Notes under the pieces: generated by a model
What the model was told of the DNA's origin: nothing
The model's input: the letters and a program-made list of their open reading frames with translations, nothing else
Databases searched by the model: none
Part shown: positions 1 through 6,861 of the stretch, piece after piece
Numbering within the stretch: position 1 is the first letter of the stretch
How the letters are laid out: every line of letters starts with the position of its first letter
From: Chlorobium sp.
Lineage (GTDB): Bacteria > Bacteroidota > Chlorobiia > Chlorobiales > Chlorobiaceae
Direction of reading: 5' to 3'
Length of the DNA: 35,517 nt
NCBI GenBank assembly: GCA_005843835.1
Contig: SZXZ01000073.1
Coordinates: forward strand, 1 to 35,517
Position numbers and translations under genes: made by a program

Positions 1-1530
1 TATAAGGCTTCGGGTATGCTGCTGCCTGCTTTCGTTGAGTTTCTTTTGGGTTATGTCGCGTATGATGAGCTGATGTGACTGGAGTGGACCGGTTAAATCA
101 TGAATCGGGAGTGCCGTGATTTCAGCTAAAAAGGTGGAGTCTTTGCCTTTTTTACATAACAGTTCCGTAGTGCGGATTGTTGGTTTATCCATCTCATCCT
201 GGAGGATGTTCTGCCATTGGCGGGCATCCCGGGTATGAACAAGGGCGGAAAAAGGTTTTGCGATAAGTTCGGACTTGGTTTTGACTCCAAAGAGAAGGAG
301 CGCCATTGGTGACGCACTGGTAATGATGCCTTGAAGGTCGGTAGTTATGATACCGTCGGTAAGTGCTTCGAGGCGTTTTCGTTCGGTGACATCAATAATG
401 ATGGAGTAAATGAGGAGCTTGCCCTTGTACTCGATTTTATTGCTGTAGACTTCGACATCGCGAATGGAATTGCTGGCAGTGCGGTGACGGAATGCAATCT
501 GATCCTGTTTTCCGTTTATTGCAGTATTTATAGTCTGCTCTATCTCTTCGGGTGAGAGGATGATGATCTGATTGATGTTCATCTTTTTAAGCTCTTCGAC
601 CTTCCATCCGTAGAACTCTGCTGCTGCCTGATTGGCATCGATGATTGAGCCTGTCTCGAAGTCGATAACCATCTTAGCGGCAGCATGGCTTTCAAAGAGT
701 TTTCTGAATCGTTCTTCACTTTCGATGAGATCCCTCTCAGCCTCTTTCTTGTCGGTTATGTCTATTCCCATACCGATGATATAGGGTACACCATCTATGA
801 CCGCTTTGTTCGCCGTGGTTAGATACCAGCGGTATTGCGGTCCACCATGATAAAGCACTCTTTCTTCAAAGGGCTCGGGCGGAATGTTTTTCTCGAGGAG
901 GCGCTCAAATACCGCTCTCCCCTTTTCCCTGTCATCCGGGTGCAGGAGTTCAAATCCCTGGATACTCGAGAGATCAGACTCCAGATCTCCGATGACCGTT
1001 TCACGCAGATAATCGTTACCGCTAACAAACTGACCGTTCTCATCGACGATATAAAAAACACCCGGAATACTGTTTATGATCGCCTGATTGAAGGCTTCCT
1101 GGGTTTTGAGCTTCTGCTCGATCCTTTTGGATTCTGTGACATTCTGGACCATAACAAGGAATCGCCCTCGGCCTTCATAAATTGGATAGATAGAACTTCG
1201 AAGTATCTCGCCATACTGTTCATCTTCAAAGAAAAGGGGTTTGCCTGACTCTATAACCTCCTCTATTTTCTGTTTTCTCGTTTTTACCAGCCTGGGAGGA
1301 AGGAGATCAAAGCCGTTAGTGTTGAGCAACTCTTCAAGGGTTTTGCCAACCATTTCACAAAAGGCCTGATTTGCCGCCAGGATGGCGTAGTCGTGGTCGA
1401 GAAGAAAGACGGGATCAGGAAAAAAGTCGAACAGTGAATGGATCGACTTTTCCCACACCTCTTCCGAACTCCGCAAAGGTGTATATCCCTTTTTGGGCTG
1501 ATGTTGGCTGGATGTGTTTGGGAGGAACAT
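1..1530 (-). CDS. Multi-PAS sensor protein, 3' end beyond the window
   Basis: The reading frame is open without a stop from an ATG at 1530 to the left edge (510 codons), so the C-terminus is missing. AGGAG lies 7 bases before the ATG and supports this start. Four PAS/PAC units can be read: about residues 25-140 (FFPDPVFLLDHDYAILAANQ), 147-265 (a PAS_3-type unit with HGGPQYRWYL and GMGIDITDKKEAE), 275-390 (RFRKLFESHAA, then DVTERKR) and 395-500 (DGIITTDLQGIITSASPMAL, then RDITQKK). There is no signal peptide or membrane segment, so it is a cytoplasmic sensor. The output domain is not visible; a histidine kinase is the commonest outcome for this architecture but is inference. The order and wording of the first three PAS units match the hybrid kinase at 31906-35349, so the two are paralogues. 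A perfect palindrome sits just upstream. Confidence 0.85.
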   Translation of the reverse strand, partial: MFLPNTSSQHQPKKGYTPLRSSEEVWEKSIHSLFDFFPDPVFLLDHDYAILAANQAFCEMVGKTLEELLNTNGFDLLPPRLVKTRKQKIEEVIESGKPLFFEDEQYGEILRSSIYPIYEGRGRFLVMVQNVTESKRIEQKLKTQEAFNQAIINSIPGVFYIVDENGQFVSGNDYLRETVIGDLESDLSSIQGFELLHPDDREKGRAVFERLLEKNIPPEPFEERVLYHGGPQYRWYLTTANKAVIDGVPYIIGMGIDITDKKEAERDLIESEERFRKLFESHAAAKMVIDFETGSIIDANQAAAEFYGWKVEELKKMNINQIIILSPEEIEQTINTAINGKQDQIAFRHRTASNSIRDVEVYSNKIEYKGKLLIYSIIIDVTERKRLEALTDGIITTDLQGIITSASPMALLLFGVKTKSELIAKPFSALVHTRDARQWQNILQDEMDKPTIRTTELLCKKGKDSTFLAEITALPIHDLTGPLQSHQLIIRDITQKKLNESRQQHTRSLI

Positions 1531-1550
1531 CAGGCTTCTCCTATGGTTCG

Positions 1551-1568
1551 TTGAGACAATTGTCTCAA
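1551..1568. promoter_or_regulatory. 18-bp perfect palindrome, candidate operator
   Basis: TTGAGACAATTGTCTCAA reads the same on both strands over all 18 bases. It ends 21 bases upstream of the ATG of the PAS sensor at 1530, in its 5' leader or promoter region. An AT-rich stretch further upstream (about 1650-1680) could hold the promoter. The size and symmetry fit a dimeric repressor or activator site; the regulator is unknown. Confidence 0.5.
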
Positions 1569-1817
1569 GGTGCCATATTTGAGGAGTGTGTATGATCGTA
1601 TTAACATAAATGTTATGGTCGTAATGGCGAACTGACAGTAGCGACGATTACTTTATATATATCTTAAATATATTTTATAACTCCAAATGTTATGCATAGT
1701 ACACATGCCTACATGCGATTCCCATGGGTATGAGACGGTCGGAGCAGCCATAGGGCGGGTGCAACGCAAGCCGGCCAGACGCGCAGAATGTGAGAATTAC
1801 TTAAGCTTAACAGGGAG

Positions 1818-3410
1818 TTATAACGTGTCTCCGTACTCGTTACCCTCATGTGACAAATTCGTTTCTGAAGGCGGCCTGGTGGTAAAGTTGAACTTCTTTT
1901 CATGAAAAAGCTTGACGCATGCGTCAACTATGAGTGGATCAAACAATTTGCCGCTCTCTCGCTGAATATGCTTCAGCGCCATATCGATACCAAATGCAGA
2001 CCTGTAGGGTCTTGCACCGGTCATGGCTTCGACGGTGTCGGCCACCGCGATAATTTTTGCCTCTTTACTGATGCTGTCGCCTTTGAGTCCGTTGGGGTAA
2101 CCGCTGCCATCAAGACGCTCATGGTGCTGCAGCAAAGTTTGTGCTATCGGCCATGGGAAGTGAATACCCTTTATGACATCATAGCCCGTCTGTGCATGAT
2201 TGCGTAACTGCTCCTTTTCATGTTCTGTCAATGGGTTGGACTTGCAGAGCAGTTCTGCGGGGATATTAAACTTCCCTATATCGTGGAGGATTGAACAGAG
2301 CTGCATACCCTCTATCTCGATTGGAGAGAACTGAAGCTCTTTGGCAATGGATACCGACAGTTCAGCAACACGTTTCTGGTGGCCTGTTGTATAGGGGTCC
2401 TGAGTCTCGAGCATGGATGCCAGGGCATGTATTGTCTCCTGATGACTGTTCGAAATGCTCTTTTCCAGTTTTTTCTGATCACTGATATCGCGAATGTTGC
2501 ACTGGATCGCTTTTTCATCGCCGATAGCATAGACGTAGCTGAGAAACTCAACTTCAATGATCTGGCCGGACTTGTGTTGCAGAGGTAAATCGGAATATCG
2601 GATATAATTTTTTGTTTGCAGTTCCAGATATGCCTTTCGTGCCAATTCTTTATCCAGAATAAACCCGATCTCCCAAAGTTCTTTACCTACTATTTCGTCT
2701 AGGGAGAAACCTAAAAGATGAGCTATATAGGGGTTGGCATCAACGATTTTACCGCTTTTGTAGTCGAGTATCAAAATCCCTTCCTGTGCGGCTTCAAACA
2801 AACTCCTGTACTGTGCTTCATTATTTTTCAGGGCTTCCACTGCTCGGAGGGTATCACTTATATCGATGAGTGTGAGGCGGCATTCCTCGGGATTGTCGCT
2901 GATGATGGCGTCAAGGCGAAACATACGCGGGAGTGAGACAGGTTCCTCCGCAAAGCCAATGTTCCCCAAAATAATTTCACAGTGTTCCAATGTTTTCGTC
3001 TGGAACACTCTGTGTAACATGCTGTTGAACGCCGGGAGGTCCTCCTTGGCAATAAAGTTGACAAAACGGACTCCTTTGAGATGAGATTGCTCACATGAGA
3101 GCATTCTTTCTATGGTTAGATTTGCATCAAGTATTGTGCTGTCCGGAGCAAGAGTCAGATAGCCAATGGGGGCAAAATCATACAATGCTGCATAGCGCTT
3201 CTGGCCCTTCTCTATTTCATCTCGGGATTTTTTGAGCTCTTCTTTCTGTATCTCAAGCTCAATCTGCTGCATAGAGAGTTCTTGCAGAGCTTGGAGCAAC
3301 TCTTCTTTTGAGCAGAGAACATCAAGATCTATTCCGCTTTTTTTTAGCAGATCTTCAGCCCGCTGACGTAAATATGCATGGTCTCGTGGATTTGAAGTAT
3401 CCTTTTTCAT
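1818..3410 (-). CDS. PAS-PAS-HD-GYP protein, likely cyclic-di-GMP phosphodiesterase
   Basis: About 530 residues from the ATG at 3410. The order is an N-terminal coiled coil (about 10-75, rich in Leu/Glu/Lys), PAS 1 (about 70-190), PAS 2 (about 200-315) and a C-terminal HD-GYP domain (about 320-500). The metal-binding HD pair (in HDIGK) is at about 376-377 and the HHERLDGSGYP signature at about 429-439, both intact, followed by AKIIAVADTVEAMT. HD-GYP proteins with these residues hydrolyse cyclic di-GMP, so this should link a sensed signal to c-di-GMP turnover. No membrane segment is seen. The frame can be extended upstream to a TTG at 3455, but no ribosome site precedes it; the ATG is preferred although its own site (CCAGG) is weak. 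It is 287 bases upstream of the PAS sensor on the same strand. Confidence 0.88.
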   Translation of the reverse strand: MKKDTSNPRDHAYLRQRAEDLLKKSGIDLDVLCSKEELLQALQELSMQQIELEIQKEELKKSRDEIEKGQKRYAALYDFAPIGYLTLAPDSTILDANLTIERMLSCEQSHLKGVRFVNFIAKEDLPAFNSMLHRVFQTKTLEHCEIILGNIGFAEEPVSLPRMFRLDAIISDNPEECRLTLIDISDTLRAVEALKNNEAQYRSLFEAAQEGILILDYKSGKIVDANPYIAHLLGFSLDEIVGKELWEIGFILDKELARKAYLELQTKNYIRYSDLPLQHKSGQIIEVEFLSYVYAIGDEKAIQCNIRDISDQKKLEKSISNSHQETIHALASMLETQDPYTTGHQKRVAELSVSIAKELQFSPIEIEGMQLCSILHDIGKFNIPAELLCKSNPLTEHEKEQLRNHAQTGYDVIKGIHFPWPIAQTLLQHHERLDGSGYPNGLKGDSISKEAKIIAVADTVEAMTGARPYRSAFGIDMALKHIQRESGKLFDPLIVDACVKLFHEKKFNFTTRPPSETNLSHEGNEYGDTL

Positions 3411-3784
3411 GGTGCTGAACCTGGATAAGACTCGTTGCTCGATGGCGTCTTTCAATAGAAAAGAGAATACGGTAAAGAATGTATATTCATCAGACCTGTA
3501 TAGGTTAACAGGTATTAATCAATCTTAAAATATATATAAATAATATAAGTAATATTGTTTTTCGGTGATAATACAATAGCAAAAACTGTTGCCAGAAGTT
3601 GTTTTTTTATGACTTTTCAGATTTAATAGAAAAGATTTTAAGAGTGGATAAGGATTAGAGTGACGAAAAAAATAGGATCTGCAATACATAAGTATCTTGG
3701 CATTTTCTCATTAAAGTTTTAGAATGATGAGGGTGGATCAACAGAATTAAATTTTTTAATACAATACAATAGCCAGGTATAACG
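3411..3784. other. AT-rich intergenic region between divergent genes
   Basis: This stretch separates the divergent HD-GYP gene (minus) and the FMN-binding protein gene (plus), so promoters for both are expected here. It is strongly AT-rich around 3520-3560. A short phrase, AATACAATAGC, occurs near 3570 and in close form near 3760-3771 just before the plus-strand gene. No convincing gene or RNA was seen. Confidence 0.4.
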
Positions 3785-4156
3785 ATGATTCCAGAGAAAT
3801 TAACGGAAGTATTAAAGCATGACGGAGTGGTTGCCATAGCAACATTGGGTCAGGATGGGCCTCATCTGGTCAATACCTGGAACAGTTATATCCGAATTAC
3901 TGATGCTGAGCGCATACTTATTCCAGTCGGGTACATGCATCGTACTGAAGCAAACATTGCTTTTAACAATCAGGTATTGATTACCCTGGGAAGTCGCAAG
4001 GTCGCAGGAAATATTGGTCCCGGAACCGGTTTCCTGATTAAGGGTACAGCATTCATAGAAACCTCTGGCCCTCACTTTGAAGCAACCAAAGCAAAATTTG
4101 CATGGGCACGTGCAGTAATGGCGGTAACCGCCAATTCCATTCAACAGACATTATAA
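3785..4156 (+). CDS. FMN-binding split-barrel protein, Desulfovibrio FMN-bp type
   Basis: A 123-residue protein that resembles, nearly end to end, the small FMN-binding protein of Desulfovibrio vulgaris (about 122 residues), a member of the pyridoxamine-phosphate-oxidase-like split-barrel family. Recognisable shared blocks are the N-terminal GVVAIATLGQDGPHLVNTWN, the PVGYMHRTEANIAFN segment, LGSRKVAG, GPGTGFLIKGTA and the C-terminal TANSIQQTL. These proteins are small cytoplasmic dimers that bind FMN non-covalently and are thought to move electrons; the partner is unknown. AGG lies 8 bases before the ATG. No signal peptide is present. It stands alone on the plus strand and converges with another flavoprotein gene at 4279-5682, which may be coincidence or a redox link. 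Confidence 0.88.
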   Translation: MIPEKLTEVLKHDGVVAIATLGQDGPHLVNTWNSYIRITDAERILIPVGYMHRTEANIAFNNQVLITLGSRKVAGNIGPGTGFLIKGTAFIETSGPHFEATKAKFAWARAVMAVTANSIQQTL

Positions 4157-4278
4157 CATTGGAACATTGGCGACAAAAAGCCTCCATCATGAATGAGCCT
4201 CTCCAGAATACATTCCGGATTTAACCACAGAGCTTTGTCGACTAGCGGGCAATACCTTTTGCTTTTTTGTAAGGATTA

Positions 4279-5682
4279 TTATCCTTTTTTTTCATGGGCC
4301 TTGGCCTGGGCGACCACTTTCTGATGCGGTTCGACCATTTGTTTTTTTATCATCTTGTCAAACTTTTTCCGGATGGGGGGCAGGTTAACAAACGGGGCGA
4401 CGAAAGTATTCAACAAGGCGATGTTGAGTTCTTCCGGGGGAAAAGTCTTGTAAACGCCCATGCGGCGGAAAGCGAGGTGATCGGCGGCGAAGATGGTACG
4501 CAGGCGACCATAGATATCATCGCGGAAGATTTTCAGGCCTCCCACTCCGAGAAAGGTCTGCGGGCGAAGGAAGCCAGCCTCGGCGTAGGCCAGAGCGCGG
4601 CCCGGCAACTGGTCGAGCAGGCGGTCGAGGTCGGCGGAATTGCCGATTTCATCGCTGACAACGCCAACAATATTAGCCCCTTGAAACCCAAAGAAACCGC
4701 TGAAAATCTCCATCAGGTTGGGAACCTGGCTGAATGGGCCAGAGATGACAAAGGCCACCTGCTTGCCGACCAGGACCGGAGTATGGGTATTGAAAAAGAG
4801 GCGATCAAAAAACATCTTCCAGCGTGAGGACAGGTAGCGGTCCACCATTCGCCCGGCATAGATAAGAACATCCGCTGTCATAACGGTCGCTTTGTAAAAT
4901 TCGATGTACCCATCTTTGCCCGTGTAGGCGCATTTGTAGTTTCCGCTACATTCCAGGCAACCCAGGCAACTGGATTTTATATCAATGTCATGAATATTGA
5001 CCACGGTCACTTCACCTGCTAAAGCGCTGCGGCAGCGCTCCACCATTTTCGCCAAATTGCTTTCGGACTGCTGCTCATCATGCAGGATGACCACCTTCTT
5101 CCCGGTGCTGTTGACCGGGCTGGGCGGGAGCTCAGGCTGGTAAGAAAACTCGCGATAGGTCAAGGGTGGATATTGGCGCTGTGTGGGCGCATGGTTCTGA
5201 ATGGCCTCCAAGAACTGCTGACCGAACAGGGCGAGCTGCTGACGGCCTTCTTTTTTGAGCAGGTCATGCATATCGGGCGAGAATGAGTCGACAAAGCGCA
5301 TTTCCAGGTCGTCGCAGATGGCATGGATGTAATTGTGAGCCGTGTGGTCAAAGAAGTGTATGGAGGTAGAAAGCGAGGCGGCGTATTTGCCAGCGAAGGC
5401 GGCCTCGGCACCGCGTTCGAAGATCAGTTCGATAAAGCGTTTGTAATGCGCGTGAACGATGAGGATATACAGGGGAAAGCCCCACAGGACTGCGTCTGAG
5501 GCGCGCACCTGGTCAATTACCTGGTTGAAAGCGGCCTGGTCGGTTTCGAGCCGCTTGATTCTTTGAGCGATATGGATGATGTTAAACTCATGCTGCGGAT
5601 ATATCTTGGCCAGATAGGCCACCGACTGCATGGTGACGCTCAATTCACCTTTTGGACTACCATTGAGAACGGTGATTTTCAT
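4279..5682 (-). CDS. Tandem flavodoxin-fold protein with an iron-sulfur-flavoprotein-like Cys motif
   Basis: 467 residues with two flavodoxin-like halves. Half 1 (about 1-170) begins MKITVLNGSPKG, the phosphate-binding loop of NAD(P)H-dependent FMN reductases, and has DAVLWGFPLY at about 63-72. Half 2 (about 194-400) begins GKKVVILHDEQQ and carries Cys 239, 242, 245 and 251 (C-x2-C-x2-C-x5-C), the compact spacing of archaeal-type iron-sulfur flavoproteins that hold a 4Fe-4S cluster; DVLIYAGRMVDRYLSSRWKM follows. A basic tail (about 400-467) is of unknown role. The likely function is FMN-dependent electron transfer or reduction of an unknown substrate. AAGGAG lies 8 bases before the ATG. The gene is visibly richer in G and C than its neighbours, which suggests transfer from another lineage. 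The domain assignment is firm; the cluster and substrate are inference. Confidence 0.75.
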   Translation of the reverse strand: MKITVLNGSPKGELSVTMQSVAYLAKIYPQHEFNIIHIAQRIKRLETDQAAFNQVIDQVRASDAVLWGFPLYILIVHAHYKRFIELIFERGAEAAFAGKYAASLSTSIHFFDHTAHNYIHAICDDLEMRFVDSFSPDMHDLLKKEGRQQLALFGQQFLEAIQNHAPTQRQYPPLTYREFSYQPELPPSPVNSTGKKVVILHDEQQSESNLAKMVERCRSALAGEVTVVNIHDIDIKSSCLGCLECSGNYKCAYTGKDGYIEFYKATVMTADVLIYAGRMVDRYLSSRWKMFFDRLFFNTHTPVLVGKQVAFVISGPFSQVPNLMEIFSGFFGFQGANIVGVVSDEIGNSADLDRLLDQLPGRALAYAEAGFLRPQTFLGVGGLKIFRDDIYGRLRTIFAADHLAFRRMGVYKTFPPEELNIALLNTFVAPFVNLPPIRKKFDKMIKKQMVEPHQKVVAQAKAHEKKG

Positions 5683-6298
5683 TGTTATTTCTCCTTATTA
5701 ATGCTATCTGCTCCTTGCCAAGTAGGGATTTGACAGGTTGCTGGTGATGGCAATGGTACATCCCTGAATAGATGAGTATATCGCAGTGAACTATGAACCC
5801 ATGAACTCAGCGACTTATACCATGAATCTATTTTTATTCGAGTAACACGTCTGGAAAAATTATCCGTAGGGAAAAAAACTTTTTATGTTGCCAGAAAATA
5901 TACGTCATCTTCAGCAAATTTACATCCTCAGCTATGGTGTCCTGCGCCAGATCATCAGTGAACCGATGACCACCGGCACATGAATTTCCACATACTCAAC
6001 AAATTTCTGGTACTGGTTCCAGGTATTCCTTTTTGCTGCATCTTTTTCATTTTCACCTATACTCGGAGTATGGGCAAACGAGAGCTGCACAAAAAAAGCG
6101 AACACTAGAGCGCACAGCATGCACCGCCTGGCCGGGTCAGCAAAGGAAGCTGCAGACGCACAGAGAAAACGTTGCGCAAGGCTATGCTGCCGGTGCATGC
6201 AGCTGATGCGGCATTGCAGAGTGCTTTTGCAAATGCTGTCGCAATCGCGTAGCTTTCGAGTTATAGAATCATTGCGTTGACCCCTCAAGAAATATATC
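5683..6298. other. 616-base region without a certain gene
   Basis: It holds the leader of the flavoprotein gene (minus) on its left and of the Nif11-type gene (plus) on its right. The middle contains one weak minus-strand candidate gene, listed separately. The part at about 6130-6255 is Ala/Arg-codon-rich in several frames; one plus-strand frame reads SAKEAADAQRKRCARL, loosely like the broken reading at 6726-6779. Nothing else could be supported. Confidence 0.35.
5932..6120 (-). CDS. Possible small secreted protein (weak candidate)
   Basis: A 62-codon frame starting at the ATG at 6120. The first 16 residues (MLCALVFAFFVQLSFA) are hydrophobic and end in a plausible signal-peptidase site before HTPS. 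The rest is a polar stretch (ENEKDAAKRNTWNQYQKFVE) and a short hydrophobic end. Codon choice in the polar part looks like a real gene, but the frame is short, has no strong ribosome site and continues open upstream to 6300 with less protein-like sequence. No family was recognised. It may also be chance. Confidence 0.28.
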   Translation of the reverse strand: MLCALVFAFFVQLSFAHTPSIGENEKDAAKRNTWNQYQKFVEYVEIHVPVVIGSLMIWRRTP

Positions 6299-6625
6299 AT
6301 GTCATTAGATCAGGCTAGAGCGTTCTTCGAGAAGATGAAGACGAATGAGGCATTCAGGGAGAGCATCATGGCGATTGAAAATGCCGATGCAATGCTTGCT
6401 GCTACAATAAGCGAAGGATTTGAGTTTACTGACGCTGAACTGAAAGATGTACATAGCGAGTTATCAGACGATGAACTTAATTCGGTGGCTGGAGGACTTG
6501 ACCAATTACAAATGATACAGCTCCAAAATTGGATTGCTGCGGAAGAACACGCACTTACTTTGATGAGCATATATACAAAGTCGATGAGCGGAACATCTGC
6601 CGGAATAACCGGCAATTTGAGATAA
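6299..6625 (+). CDS. Nif11-type leader peptide, putative RiPP precursor
   Basis: 108 residues. The N-terminal part (MSLDQARAFFEKMKTNEAFR...) matches the Nif11 leader family: a helical Phe/Leu pattern followed by the acidic leader end ELSDDELNSVAGG. The double glycine is residues 65-66, the usual cut site for a peptidase-containing ABC transporter. The expected core is then residues 67-108 (42 residues, starting LDQLQMIQLQ and ending GITGNLR). It has no cysteine and no Tyr-Gly splice motif, so lanthionine or spliceotide chemistry is not suggested. No modifying enzyme or exporter is in the window, so the gene is an orphan precursor here. The ribosome site is weak. The leader call is confident; that a modified peptide is made is inference. 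Confidence 0.8.
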   Translation: MSLDQARAFFEKMKTNEAFRESIMAIENADAMLAATISEGFEFTDAELKDVHSELSDDELNSVAGGLDQLQMIQLQNWIAAEEHALTLMSIYTKSMSGTSAGITGNLR

Positions 6626-6696
6626 GCTGCATGTTTTTTATATTACGTCAACATCACTTACTTCACTGACATAGATTACAACCTGCAATGAAAAAG
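6626..6696 (+). repeat. Noncoding repeat, copy A
   Basis: This block begins directly after the stop codon of the Nif11-type gene and resembles the block at 8743-8816 that follows the autotransporter gene. After the poly-T run the two align without gaps for 57 bases with 39 matches by hand count; the first part (GCTGCATG and the T-run) is nearly the same too. Copy A ends in ATG AAA AAG, copy B in TAA TAA AAG at the same place. It may be a shared leader of secreted-protein genes or the remnant of a duplication. Confidence 0.55.
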
Positions 6697-6779
6697 TAGC
6701 TCCTCGCCCTCTTTGACATTCTGTTTCTGCAGATGCCGCGGACGCACTGCAAAAGCAAGCGAATGCGCGCAGAAGGTAA
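6688..6779 (+). pseudogene. Possible remnant of a small secreted-protein gene
   Basis: An ATG at 6688 is followed by AAA AAG and at once by TAG. Reading through gives MKK-stop-LLALFDILFL, which looks like a signal peptide with one nonsense codon. A shift of frame at about 6725 then gives SADAADALQKQANARRR and a TAA at 6777-6779. Taken together this resembles the start of a short exported Ala-rich protein broken by a stop and a frameshift. It is a short stretch and could be chance, but the homologous position before the Asp-box protein also carries a damaged start. Confidence 0.3.
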
Positions 6780-6861
6780 ATGTTGCTGGGTTTTCGAACC
6801 AAAAGAAGTCTCATATAGTAATGACGGCATTAACGAATGCTGGCATTATTCATAACAACTG

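Noticed and set aside
3411..3455. TTG start for the HD-GYP gene
   Set aside because: No ribosome site precedes it and the following residues do not match the usual start; the ATG at 3410 is simpler.
4294..4827. Plus-strand open frame of about 177 codons
   Set aside because: It is opposite the flavoprotein gene; long antisense frames are expected in this G+C-rich stretch.
6130..6255. Ala/Arg-rich plus-strand reading as a second copy of the 6726-6779 remnant
   Set aside because: The similarity is short and could reflect composition; it has no start or signal peptide of its own.
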